Source of the DNA: Chitinophaga pinensis
GTDB lineage: Bacteria; Bacteroidota; Bacteroidia; Flavobacteriales_D; Crocinitomicaceae
Assembly: GCA_945897765.1 (NCBI GenBank)
Contig: CAMDGP010000018.1
Span: 1-17,356, forward strand
Direction: 5' to 3'
DNA: 17,356 nucleotides
Under the pieces are notes generated by a model. The model was not told where the DNA came from. It was given only the letters and a program-made list of their open reading frames with translations, and ran no database searches. A program made the translations under genes and the position numbers. Position 1 is the first letter of the stretch; each line of letters starts with the position of its first letter. Below are positions 1 through 6,922 of the stretch, piece after piece.

Positions 1-30
1 CATCAGTCATAAACGAAACCACTGATTAAA

Positions 31-996
31 TTATTCTTCGAACTTTTTTGTTGCACGATTTAATCGATCGTTCATAGAAATCCCCAATCCAATTTCTTCG
101 AATTTTTCAATATATAATCGTGTGAAACACTTTTGATCCATGTGGTGCATTGCAGCGTATAACTTCTGCGCTGCCTCTTTAAAATCTCCCGTCTTACTAA
201 GAATATACTTTTGAGTAATCGGAATTTCAGGCCGATTGTCTTTCAATAGAATAAATCCATCTTTTTTATCTTCTTCAAAAACAAAATCACTTTCTAAATA
301 AGCAAAAGGAGTATTGGGCGCATAATGATGCTTAACCATTCCACTTGTCAATGGTTGGTTTTCTATATGATTTTTTAATTGAGGAATATAACCGATTACA
401 ATTGAAATTTGTTCCAATGAAATTCCACCTAAACGGTAAACAATTACTTGCTCATTCTCCAAGCCAATAATCGTTGATTCAATTCCATCTTCGCAAGGGC
501 CTCCATCTAAAATATAAGGGATTTTACCTTTAAGTTGATTGTTTACATGAGTCGCTTGTGTTGGACTAATCATTCCATACAGATTAGCACTAGGTGCAGC
601 CAATGGAAAACTTAAACTTTGAAGCAACTCTTGAACCAAAGTTTGAGAAGGAACTCTTACACCAACTCGATCTAACCCTGAAGTAATTAATTCCGGTACC
701 AAATTAGATTTTTCCAACAATAAGGTCAAGGGTCCTGGCCAAAAATGAGTCGCTAACTTATCTAAAACTGGAGGGAAATCAATAATAAAAGGTTGGATTG
801 CCTCCTTTGAAATAAAATGCAGAATCAATGGATTATTCAATGGACGTCCTTTCGCTTCAAATATCTTTAGAACAGCCGATTCATTTAATCCATTTGCAGC
901 CAAACCGTAAACTGTTTCCGTCGGAATTGCAACAACTTCCCCTTTTTCTAATAAAAGACGAGCTTGTTCGCAATCAGTACCAACAATTGTTTCCAT
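31..996 (-). CDS. sua5: L-threonylcarbamoyladenylate synthase, Sua5 type
   Basis: This enzyme makes threonylcarbamoyl-AMP from threonine, bicarbonate and ATP, the first step of the t6A37 modification of ANN-decoding tRNAs in the cytoplasm. The YrdC/Sua5 fold occupies about residues 8-195. It shows VAIPTETVYGLA near the N-terminus, the KGRPLNNPLILH nucleotide-site segment, RVGVRVPS, and the PLAAPSANLYG loop. The 321-aa length and the extra C-terminal part (about 215-321, after HHYAPNTPF) mark the long Sua5 form rather than the short TsaC form. The ATG at 996 fits because a TAnnTTTG box lies about 17 nt upstream. It is downstream of the threonine dehydrogenase gene on the same strand but has its own promoter-like box, so co-transcription is uncertain. 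Confidence 0.95.
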   Translation of the reverse strand: METIVGTDCEQARLLLEKGEVVAIPTETVYGLAANGLNESAVLKIFEAKGRPLNNPLILHFISKEAIQPFIIDFPPVLDKLATHFWPGPLTLLLEKSNLVPELITSGLDRVGVRVPSQTLVQELLQSLSFPLAAPSANLYGMISPTQATHVNNQLKGKIPYILDGGPCEDGIESTIIGLENEQVIVYRLGGISLEQISIVIGYIPQLKNHIENQPLTSGMVKHHYAPNTPFAYLESDFVFEEDKKDGFILLKDNRPEIPITQKYILSKTGDFKEAAQKLYAAMHHMDQKCFTRLYIEKFEEIGLGISMNDRLNRATKKFEE

Positions 997-1013
997 TCAG
1001 AGAATTAATGCGA

Positions 1014-1021
1014 CAAAGATA
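1014..1021 (-). promoter_or_regulatory. Putative -7 box of the Sua5 gene
   Basis: On the minus strand this reads TATCTTTG, an exact match to the Bacteroidota -7 consensus TAnnTTTG. It lies 17 nt before the ATG and would give a leader of about 10 nt. The -33 partner is poor (TTAG at 1041-1044, 19 nt away), so the call is moderate. Confidence 0.5.
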
Positions 1022-1026
1022 AAATA

Positions 1027-1054
1027 AAACAAGCTATTGACTAAAAGCTTGTTT
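1027..1054 (-). terminator. Possible terminator of threonine dehydrogenase gene
   Basis: A perfect 9-bp inverted repeat (AAACAAGCT and AGCTTGTTT) has a 10-nt loop. On the minus strand it is followed by a U-rich stretch (TATTTTATC). It sits about 65 nt after the threonine dehydrogenase stop and just upstream of the Sua5 promoter box. The stem is AT-rich and the U-tract is interrupted, so termination may be weak. Confidence 0.4.
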
Positions 1055-1117
1055 GAGCATCTTTAATAATGATTTTCAAATAAATCATAAAAGCAAATAG
1101 AACAGTTATTAAAACGA

Positions 1118-2074
1118 TTATTTGGTCGCTAATAATTCCACTTGTACATTTTCCAACATCACTTTTACCATTGCCTCTAAGTCAAATTGATGTTTCCAAC
1201 CCCAATCTTTTTGAGCAAACGAATCATCGATGGAATTAGGCCATGAATCGGCAATTGCTTGTCGGAAATCAGGTTGGTAAACGATTTCGAAGTTTGGCAT
1301 CACTTTTTTAATGGCTTCTGAAATCATTTTTGGTGTAAAACTAATTCCACCTAAATTATAGGCAGAGCGAATTTTTACATTTTCTGAAGGAGCATCCATT
1401 AATTGAATTGTTGCGTTGATTGCATCCTCCATAAACATCATAGGTAAAGCGGTATCTTCTTTCAAAAAACAAGTAAATTTCTCGCCTACTTTAGCCTTAT
1501 AAAAAATATCAACTGCGTAATCTGTTGTTCCTCCGCCTGGCAAACTTTTGTATGAAATCAAACCCGGATAACGAATGCTTCTAACATCCACATTGAATTT
1601 ATTGAAATAATACTCGCACCATCTTTCGCCCGCTTGTTTGGAAATTCCATAAACCGTTGTAGGTTCCATAATCGTACGCTGTGGCGTTCTATCCATCGGT
1701 GTTGTCGGTCCAAAAACTGCAATTGAACTCGGCCAAAATATTTTAGAAATATGTCCTTCTTTTGCCAAATCTAGAATTGTGAACAATCCTTCCATATTCA
1801 ATTTCCAAGCAAAATCTGGATTTTTTTCAGCCGTAGCCGAAAGCAATGCCGCTAATAAATAGACTTCTTTGATTTCATTTGAAATGATGTAATTACGAAC
1901 ACCTTCTCTATCAAGAGCGTCAATTTTCACATACGGACCATTTAAAAGCAGAGGAGGACAATGATCTTTCACATCTGCAGCAATAACGGCATTATTTCCC
2001 TTTAATTTTCTGAGTTCCAAAACGAGTTCATTGCCTATTTGACCTCCTGCTCCAATAATTAGTATTTTTGACAT
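1118..2074 (-). CDS. L-threonine 3-dehydrogenase (NAD-dependent epimerase family)
   Basis: This enzyme oxidises L-threonine to 2-amino-3-ketobutyrate with NAD+, the first step of threonine breakdown to glycine and acetyl-CoA. It is the short-chain extended-SDR type found in flavobacteria and is unrelated to the zinc-dependent Tdh of E. coli. The N-terminal Rossmann motif is ILIIGAGGQIG. The catalytic YxxxK appears as VYGISKQAGERWCEYY, with the conserved serine in WPSSIAVFGPT. RYPGLISYKSLPGGGTTDYA and ALPMMFMEDAI are typical of this group. The frame extends five codons further to a TTG at 2089, but ATG 2074 (318 aa) is preferred: the -7 box at 2097-2104 places transcription start near 2090, and the Rossmann strand begins immediately after this ATG. 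The gene is divergent from the tyrosine-degradation pair. Confidence 0.93.
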   Translation of the reverse strand: MSKILIIGAGGQIGNELVLELRKLKGNNAVIAADVKDHCPPLLLNGPYVKIDALDREGVRNYIISNEIKEVYLLAALLSATAEKNPDFAWKLNMEGLFTILDLAKEGHISKIFWPSSIAVFGPTTPMDRTPQRTIMEPTTVYGISKQAGERWCEYYFNKFNVDVRSIRYPGLISYKSLPGGGTTDYAVDIFYKAKVGEKFTCFLKEDTALPMMFMEDAINATIQLMDAPSENVKIRSAYNLGGISFTPKMISEAIKKVMPNFEIVYQPDFRQAIADSWPNSIDDSFAQKDWGWKHQFDLEAMVKVMLENVQVELLATK

Positions 2075-2096
2075 AAATTTCAAATTCAATAGTTGA

Positions 2097-2127
2097 CAAA
2101 TTTAAGCGAATTACTTTTTAATGCAAC
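2097..2127 (-). promoter_or_regulatory. Promoter of threonine dehydrogenase gene
   Basis: On the minus strand there is GTTG (2124-2127), a 19-nt spacer and TAAATTTG (2097-2104). This matches the Bacteroidota TTTG-N19-TAnnTTTG pattern with one mismatch in the -33 element. Predicted transcription start is near 2090, giving a leader of about 15 nt to the ATG at 2074. Confidence 0.6.
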
Positions 2128-2196
2128 ATCACCAGTAAAAAAGACTCACTCGGTAAAAAATTGAATAAAATCATTATTTAATACATTCGATTCATT

Positions 2197-2204
2197 TATA
2201 TTTG
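2197..2204 (+). promoter_or_regulatory. Candidate -7 box for homogentisate dioxygenase operon
   Basis: TATATTTG matches TAnnTTTG exactly. It lies in the 238-bp gap between the divergent threonine dehydrogenase and homogentisate dioxygenase genes. It would leave a leader of about 100 nt before ATG 2313, and no good TTTG is found 19-21 nt upstream, so assignment to this operon is tentative. I saw no clear operator palindrome in the rest of the gap. Confidence 0.35.
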
Positions 2205-2312
2205 TTGTCTTGTGTATTTATTTAAACATGCTAACTAAAGATTAACCCAATTGAAAACTAGATAAAGTTTTTAGTACATTTATTTATCCTCAAGTTAATT
2301 AAAATTTTTATT

Positions 2313-3470
2313 ATGCCTTTTTATCAAAAATTAGGAAAGATACCTCACAAACGTCACACTGTTTTTAGACAAGAAAATGGTGATTTGTACCATGAACAAC
2401 TTTTCGGCACAACTGGATTCGATGGTATGTCTACTTTGTTGTATCATATTCAACCTCCGACTACGATTAAAGAAGTGAGAGGTGAGAAAAATATTGCCCC
2501 AGAGATTGCATTTGAAAAGAATTTAATGCCTCGTAGTTTTAAAGGATATCAAGTTACACCGAATAAAGATTATTTGGAAAGTAGAAATCCAATTTTGGTG
2601 AATAGCGATGTATACATTGAATTGGCTGCACCTCAAGCTTCTATGAAAGATTATTTCTATAAAAATGCGGATGCAGACGAAGTGATTTTTGTTCACAGAG
2701 GTTCAGGAAAATTAAGAACACAATTGGGAAATATTGATTTCGCATATGGTGATTATCTAGTGGTCCCACGTGGTATGATTTATCAATTGGAATTCAATGA
2801 TGATGACAATCGTTTGTTAATTATTCAATCATTTCATCCTATTTATACACCAAAACGTTATAGAAATTGGTTTGGTCAATTGTTGGAACATTCGCCTTTT
2901 TGCGAAAGAGACATGCGACCGCCTTCAGAATTGGAAACGCACAATGAAGAAGGTGAATTCTTAATCAAAATCAAAAAAGAAGACGTTTTGTACGATTTCG
3001 TCTATGCGCATCATCCTTTTAATGTGGTAGGTTGGGACGGATATAATTACCCGTATGCTTTTTCCATTCACGATTTTGAACCAATAACAGGTCGAATTCA
3101 TCAACCACCACCAGTTCATCAAACATTTGAAACTTCGGCATTTGTAATTTGCTCTTTTGTGCCTCGTTTGTACGATTATCATCCAGATTCAATTCCTGCA
3201 CCTTATAATCACAGTAATATTGATTCAGATGAAGTTCTTTATTACGTTGATGGTGATTTCATGAGTCGTAACAATATCCAACATGGACAAATCACTTTAC
3301 ATCCAGCTGGAATTCCCCACGGACCGCACCCAGGAGCTTACGAAAGAAGTATTGGAAAAAAAGAAACTTTGGAATTAGCCGTAATGATTGATACCTTTAA
3401 GCCCTTAAAAGTTACAAAGTCGGCTTTGGGAATTGAATTAGAAGGGTATGAAAAGTCGTGGATACATTAA
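2313..3470 (+). CDS. hmgA: Homogentisate 1,2-dioxygenase
   Basis: This Fe(II) ring-cleaving dioxygenase turns homogentisate into maleylacetoacetate in tyrosine and phenylalanine catabolism. The start reads MPFYQKLGKIPHKRHTVFRQ, typical of the family. The N-terminal cupin-like part contains DEVIFVHRGSGKLRTQLG and GDYLVVPRG (about 122-154). The C-terminal catalytic cupin has HQPPPVHQTFE (263-273), PYNHSNIDSDEVLYYVDGDF (297-316) and HPAGIPHGPHPG (330-341). Likely iron ligands are His300, Glu307 and His336, by analogy with the human enzyme. At 385 aa it is shorter than the roughly 445-aa eukaryotic form. The next gene, 71 nt downstream on the same strand, makes its substrate, so the two probably form one transcript. 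No maleylacetoacetate isomerase or fumarylacetoacetase gene is in the window. Confidence 0.95.
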   Translation: MPFYQKLGKIPHKRHTVFRQENGDLYHEQLFGTTGFDGMSTLLYHIQPPTTIKEVRGEKNIAPEIAFEKNLMPRSFKGYQVTPNKDYLESRNPILVNSDVYIELAAPQASMKDYFYKNADADEVIFVHRGSGKLRTQLGNIDFAYGDYLVVPRGMIYQLEFNDDDNRLLIIQSFHPIYTPKRYRNWFGQLLEHSPFCERDMRPPSELETHNEEGEFLIKIKKEDVLYDFVYAHHPFNVVGWDGYNYPYAFSIHDFEPITGRIHQPPPVHQTFETSAFVICSFVPRLYDYHPDSIPAPYNHSNIDSDEVLYYVDGDFMSRNNIQHGQITLHPAGIPHGPHPGAYERSIGKKETLELAVMIDTFKPLKVTKSALGIELEGYEKSWIH

Positions 3471-3473
3471 ATC

Positions 3474-3521
3474 AATTTTGAATGTTGAATTATTAATTTT
3501 GAATTATGAGTATTCAACATT
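3474..3521. repeat. AT-rich inverted and direct repeats between hmgA and hppD
   Basis: A perfect 10-bp inverted repeat (AATGTTGAAT at 3481-3490 and ATTCAACATT at 3512-3521) encloses a 21-nt loop. Overlapping it, AATTTTGAAT occurs twice exactly 21 bp apart (3474-3483 and 3495-3504). No U-tract follows, so this is not a standard terminator. It could fold in the operon mRNA or be an AT-rich intergenic repeat; the function is unknown. Confidence 0.6.
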
Positions 3522-3541
3522 AAACATTAAAAATTAAAAAG

Positions 3542-4717
3542 ATGTCATTAGAAAATACAAAAAAAGCAGTAAAAAACGTAGAATACGGATTAGAAAAAAT
3601 CTTCGAAGGCGCACAAGATTTTCTTCCATTATTAGGAACGGATTATGTGGAATTTTATGTAGGTAATGCCAAACAAGCAGCGCATTTTTACAAAACAGCA
3701 TTTGGCTTTCAATCATATGCCTATGCAGGATTAGAAACTGGAATGAAAGATCGCGTTTCGTATGTTTTGAAGCAAGATAAAATCAGATTGGTTTTAACGA
3801 CTGCATTACGAAGCGATTCTCCAATTGGTGAGCACGTTAAAAAGCATGGTGACGGGGTGAAAGTTATCGCACTTTGGGTAGATGACGCAACTTCAGCTTG
3901 GGAAGAGACGACAAAAAGAGGTGCGGTCTCATTCATGGAACCAACTCTTGAAAAAGACGAACATGGCGAAGTAGTTCGTTCAGGAATATATACTTACGGT
4001 GAAACAGTTCACGTTTTCGTGGAACGCAAAAATTACAATGGAATTTTCTTGCCGGGATTCGAAACTTGGGAATCAGACTATAATCCAGAACCTGTGGGAT
4101 TAAAATTCATCGACCACATGGTTGGAAATGTTGGTTGGGGAGAAATGAATACGTGGGTGAAATGGTACGAAGACGTTATGGGCTTTGTAAATTTCCTTTC
4201 ATTCGATGACAATCAAATTCATACAGAATATTCAGCTTTGATGTCAAAAGTAATGTCAAACGGAAATGGTAGAATCAAATTTCCAATCAATGAGCCAGCA
4301 GTAGGTAAAAAACGTTCGCAAATTGAGGAGTATATTGATTTTTACGAAGGACCTGGAGCGCAGCACATCGCAGTTGCGACCGATGATATCATTAATGCTG
4401 TTACACAATTACGCGCAAGAGGTGTAGAGTTTTTGTCAGCGCCACCTCAATCATATTATGATGAAATTCCTGCTCGTTTAGGTGTTCACATGGAAATGAT
4501 GAAAGAAGATATAAAAGTGCTTCAAAGCTTGTCAATTATGATTGATGCGGACGAAGAAGGTTATTTATTACAAATTTTCACAAAACCAGTTGAGGACCGT
4601 CCAACGTTATTTTTTGAAATAATCCAACGAATGGGAGCAAGGGGATTTGGAGCTGGTAACTTTAAAGCATTATTTGAATCCATCGAAAGAGAACAAGCGA
4701 AAAGAGGAACATTGTAA
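3542..4717 (+). CDS. hppD: 4-hydroxyphenylpyruvate dioxygenase
   Basis: This Fe(II) enzyme converts 4-hydroxyphenylpyruvate to homogentisate, the step just before the upstream gene product. It has two vicinal-oxygen-chelate domains. The N-terminal one covers about 30-165 (begins DYVEFYVGNAKQAAHFY) and the catalytic one about 188-375. The facial triad is visible: His192 in FIDHMVGNV, His275 in GAQHIAVATDDI and Glu359 in LFFEIIQRMGARGFG. The C-terminus GNFKALFESIEREQAKRGTL is the usual closing helix. The 391-aa length is normal for the bacterial/animal-like form. The ATG at 3542 is preceded by an A-rich stretch rather than a Shine-Dalgarno sequence, as usual in Bacteroidota. A terminator follows 25 nt after the stop. 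Confidence 0.97.
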   Translation: MSLENTKKAVKNVEYGLEKIFEGAQDFLPLLGTDYVEFYVGNAKQAAHFYKTAFGFQSYAYAGLETGMKDRVSYVLKQDKIRLVLTTALRSDSPIGEHVKKHGDGVKVIALWVDDATSAWEETTKRGAVSFMEPTLEKDEHGEVVRSGIYTYGETVHVFVERKNYNGIFLPGFETWESDYNPEPVGLKFIDHMVGNVGWGEMNTWVKWYEDVMGFVNFLSFDDNQIHTEYSALMSKVMSNGNGRIKFPINEPAVGKKRSQIEEYIDFYEGPGAQHIAVATDDIINAVTQLRARGVEFLSAPPQSYYDEIPARLGVHMEMMKEDIKVLQSLSIMIDADEEGYLLQIFTKPVEDRPTLFFEIIQRMGARGFGAGNFKALFESIEREQAKRGTL

Positions 4718-4742
4718 TTCCCTTTACTTCAAACATTTGAGG

Positions 4743-4774
4743 ACTGTCGTGAGTAATTGCGGCAGTTTTTTTTT
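4743..4774 (+). terminator. Terminator of hmgA-hppD operon
   Basis: The stem pairs ACTGTCG (4743-4749) with CGGCAGT (4760-4766), including one G-U pair and a 10-nt loop. A run of nine T follows (4766-4774). It lies right after the hppD stop and before the tRNA promoter. Confidence 0.8.
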
Positions 4775-4793
4775 GAATGAATAAAATTCTGTG

Positions 4794-4823
4794 TTTGATT
4801 TAAATAAGATTTTATTATATTTG
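4794..4823 (+). promoter_or_regulatory. Promoter of tRNA-His
   Basis: TTTG (4794-4797), an 18-nt spacer and TATATTTG (4816-4823) match the Bacteroidota TTTG/TAnnTTTG pattern with both elements perfect. The mature tRNA begins 15 nt downstream of the -7 box, leaving only a very short 5' leader. Confidence 0.75.
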
Positions 4824-4837
4824 CATCCACTTAAAAT

Positions 4838-4915
4838 GGAGATTGTAGCTCAGTTGGTTAGAGCGCCTGATTGTGGTTCCGGAGGTCGCGGGTTCGAGAC
4901 CCGTCTTTCTCCCCA
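4838..4915 (+). tRNA. tRNA-His (GTG anticodon)
   Basis: This folds as a cloverleaf with the eight-base 5' acceptor strand typical of tRNA-His: the extra G-1 (4838) faces C73 (4912). The 3' CCA is encoded (4913-4915). The D arm (GCTC/GAGC), the anticodon loop TTGTGGT with anticodon GTG, and the T arm (GCGGG, TTCGAGA, CCCGT) are clear. Three positions do not pair: acceptor 5:68 and 6:67 are both U-U, and anticodon-stem 29:41 is U-C. The gene stands alone between its own promoter and terminator. Confidence 0.9.
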
Positions 4916-4921
4916 AGTTTT

Positions 4922-4951
4922 AAAGGTCGATGAAAATCGGCCTTTTTTTTT
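4922..4951 (+). terminator. Terminator of tRNA-His
   Basis: AAGGTCGA (4923-4930) pairs with TCGGCCTT (4937-4944) through one G-U pair around a TGAAAA loop. A run of nine T follows (4943-4951). It sits seven bases after the CCA end. Confidence 0.85.
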
Positions 4952-5147
4952 GAGTTTTTTGTGCATTTTAGAATCAAATATAATTTATTTTGAAATTTCT
5001 GCTTGTTACATTAATTACATTGTTTGTAATTGAAATTAGACATGAAACTTAATAGATTTAAAATCAAAAAGATGTTTCCCCCTCATTGCAAACACTCCTT
5101 TGTGTAATAATCTTCAACTCCTTGAGTTATTAAGTGGATATTACTTT

Positions 5148-5155
5148 TATTTTTG
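5148..5155 (+). promoter_or_regulatory. Candidate -7 box for the GT2 glycosyltransferase operon
   Basis: TATTTTTG matches TAnnTTTG and lies 17 nt before ATG 5173. The best -33 candidate, CTTG at 5121-5124, is 23 nt away, which is long. If this box is used, an upstream in-frame GTG at 5134 would be outside the transcript, which supports the ATG start. The rest of the 220-bp gap after the tRNA terminator shows only a small AT-rich palindrome (AATTACA/TGTAATT, 5013-5031). Confidence 0.45.
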
Positions 5156-5172
5156 AACAAATTACACAGCTT

Positions 5173-6120
5173 ATGCAACTTGATCTTTCCATAGTAGTTC
5201 CTTTATACAACGAGGACGAATCCTTGCCAGAATTACATAAATGGATTAAAAAAGTAGTCAATGAACACCAATTGACCTACGAAGTTGTTTTCGTCGATGA
5301 CGGAAGTAAAGACAAGTCGTGGAAAGTTATAGAAAGTTTAAGCCAACTTGATTCGAATGTTAAAGGAATTAAATTCCAGCGCAATTACGGAAAATCGGCT
5401 GCTTTACACAATGGTTTTGAAATGGCTTCGGGAAAGGTTGTGATTACAATGGATGCCGATTTGCAAGATTCGCCCGACGAGATTCCAGAATTGTTCAGAA
5501 TGATAACCATTGACGATTTTGATGTAGTTTCTGGTTGGAAGAAAAAACGCCACGATCCACTTTCAAAAACGATTCCGACTAAAATTTACAACTGGGCAGC
5601 ACGCAGAATAACAGGTATTTACTTACACGATTTTAATTGCGGATTGAAAGCTTATAAACTTTCGGTTGTGAAAAGCATCGAATTATATGGCGACATGCAC
5701 CGATATGTTCCTGCTTTGGCAAAATATGCTGGTTTTACAAAAATCGGAGAGAAAGTAGTGCAACACAAAGCACGTAAATTTGGAGTTACAAAGTTCGGAT
5801 TGAATCGTTTTTTAAATGGCCCATTGGATTTGATGACTGTTGCTTTTATGGGGAAATTTGGTAAAAAACCAATGCACTTATTTGGAGCTTTAGGAACTCT
5901 AATGTTTATTATCGGTTTTGGAATTGCTTTTTTCTTAGGAATTGACAAACTCTTCATTCATAAAACGGCGACCAAGTTGGCAGAAAGATCCGAATTTTTT
6001 ATTGGTTTGGTTGCAATGATTATTGGAACTCAATTCTTTTTAGCAGGTTTTGTTGCTGAGTTGATTGGCCGAAATTCGTCGACTCGGAATCATTATTTGG
6101 TCGAAAAAGAAATTAAATAA
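5173..6120 (+). CDS. GT2 family glycosyltransferase, polyprenyl-phosphate type
   Basis: This is a membrane-anchored sugar transferase of the DPM1/GtrB-like group, expected to move a sugar from a nucleotide donor to a polyprenyl phosphate at the inner membrane. The GT-A domain begins with LSIVVPLYNEDESLPEL. It carries VVFVDDGSKDKSW (38-50), the metal-binding ITMDADLQDSPDEIPEL (91-107, Asp94 and Asp96) and LHDFNCGLKAYK (151-162). HKARKFGVTKFG (198-209) precedes two transmembrane helices at about 235-257 and 276-298. The frame is open back to a GTG at 5134, but ATG 5173 (315 aa) starts right at the first beta strand and follows a promoter-like box. The stop overlaps the next start (TAATG), so the HAD gene is translationally coupled. 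Donor and acceptor cannot be told from sequence. Confidence 0.9.
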   Translation: MQLDLSIVVPLYNEDESLPELHKWIKKVVNEHQLTYEVVFVDDGSKDKSWKVIESLSQLDSNVKGIKFQRNYGKSAALHNGFEMASGKVVITMDADLQDSPDEIPELFRMITIDDFDVVSGWKKKRHDPLSKTIPTKIYNWAARRITGIYLHDFNCGLKAYKLSVVKSIELYGDMHRYVPALAKYAGFTKIGEKVVQHKARKFGVTKFGLNRFLNGPLDLMTVAFMGKFGKKPMHLFGALGTLMFIIGFGIAFFLGIDKLFIHKTATKLAERSEFFIGLVAMIIGTQFFLAGFVAELIGRNSSTRNHYLVEKEIK

Positions 6121-6656
6121 TGCTAGATTGGACGGTAGATGAAAATTGGACGCTTTTTCTAGACAGAGATGGTGTTATCAACGAACGAATCATGAGCGGA
6201 TACGTCTTGGATTATAAAGACTTTCACTTTAAACAAGGTGTTTTAGAATCATTTGCTTCATTGAGCTCTAAATTCAAATATGTTTTCGTTGTCACCAATC
6301 AGCAATGCGTGGCACTAGAAAAAATTTCTTTAGCAGCTTTAGAAGAAATTCATCATCAAATGAAATTGGATATTGAAAAAATTGGAGGTAAAATCACCCG
6401 AGTTTTCGCAGCAACTGAACAGAAAGATCAAGAACCTTTTATGCGTAAACCATCAATTGGTATGGGGAAAATGGCAAAAGAACTTTATCCTGGTGTTGAT
6501 TTTTCAAAAGCTATCATGGTAGGCGACACCAATACTGATTTGATTTTTGGCAAGAAACTTGGAATGAAGACAGTACTCATTGTTACCGAAGAGAAAGTCT
6601 CCGTTAAAGCTGATTGTGTGGTAAAATCTTTGACTGAATTAAATCAACTAATATGA
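6120..6656 (+). CDS. HAD-IIIA family phosphatase (GmhB/HisB-N-like)
   Basis: This is a small single-domain HAD phosphatase of the group that includes D,D-heptose-bisphosphate phosphatase and histidinol phosphatase. Motif I is FLDRDGVIN, with nucleophile Asp15 and acid/base Asp17. Motif II is VVTN with Thr59, motif III is Lys110 in RKPSIGMGKMAKEL, and motif IV is GDTNTD with Asp136 and Asp140. The zinc-binding cysteine loop seen in GmhB is absent. The segment after motif II, usually glycine-rich, reads QQCVALEKIS here. It overlaps the GT2 gene upstream (TAATG) and the MORN gene downstream (ATGA), so all three are probably co-translated. The pairing suggests work on a phosphosugar related to the GT2 product, but the substrate is unknown. 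Confidence 0.85.
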   Translation: MLDWTVDENWTLFLDRDGVINERIMSGYVLDYKDFHFKQGVLESFASLSSKFKYVFVVTNQQCVALEKISLAALEEIHHQMKLDIEKIGGKITRVFAATEQKDQEPFMRKPSIGMGKMAKELYPGVDFSKAIMVGDTNTDLIFGKKLGMKTVLIVTEEKVSVKADCVVKSLTELNQLI

Positions 6657-6922
6657 CAAAGTTTATTTTTCTTTTTATTCTATTGCCTTTTATAACTTTT
6701 GCTCAAATCAATCAAAAAGATGCAAAAGGAAGAAAACAAGGCGCTTGGCAGAAAAATTATCCGAATAGTGCTGTTTTAATTTACAAAGGTCAATTTAAAG
6801 ACGATGTTCCAGTAGGTGAATTCACTTATTATTATCCAACGGGAGAAGTAAGAACAATTATTGAACACATTCCAAATAGTAAGCGATCTTATGGCTACTA
6901 TTATCATAAAAACAAAGAATAA
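6653..6922 (+). CDS. MORN-repeat (YwqK-like) exported protein, N-terminal frame
   Basis: The 89-aa product starts with a signal peptide, MTKFIFLFILLPFITFAQ, then MORN-like units: DAKGRKQGAWQKNYPNS and YKGQFKDDVPVGEFTYYYPTG. It ends abruptly after YYYHKNKE, in the middle of the repeat array. The next frame starts on the last base of its stop (TAATG) and continues the same repeat pattern without a signal peptide. The two therefore look like one protein of about 250 aa split by a one-base change. Its ATG overlaps the HAD gene stop (ATGA), so it belongs to that operon. MORN repeats of this type are common in Bacteroidota; the specific role is unknown. Confidence 0.8.
   Translation: MTKFIFLFILLPFITFAQINQKDAKGRKQGAWQKNYPNSAVLIYKGQFKDDVPVGEFTYYYPTGEVRTIIEHIPNSKRSYGYYYHKNKE

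Noticed and set aside
2..26. Inverted repeat ATCAGT/ACTGAT after the Sua5 gene
   Set aside because: Only 6 bp with a 13-nt loop, and no T-run on the minus strand, so not supportable as a terminator.
5013..5031. AT-rich palindrome AATTACA/TGTAATT as an operator
   Set aside because: Short and AT-only apart from one pair; expected by chance at this base composition and far from the likely promoter.
4791..5033. 80-codon plus-strand open frame
   Set aside because: It runs straight through the tRNA-His gene and its terminator; it reflects the tRNA sequence and is not a protein gene.
5042..5107. 21-codon frame starting MKLNRFKIKK between the tRNA and the GT2 gene
   Set aside because: Too short, no terminator or promoter tied to it, and no recognisable motif.
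5134..5172. GTG start extending the GT2 protein by 13 residues
   Set aside because: It is upstream of the likely -7 box, and the GT-A fold begins right after the later ATG.
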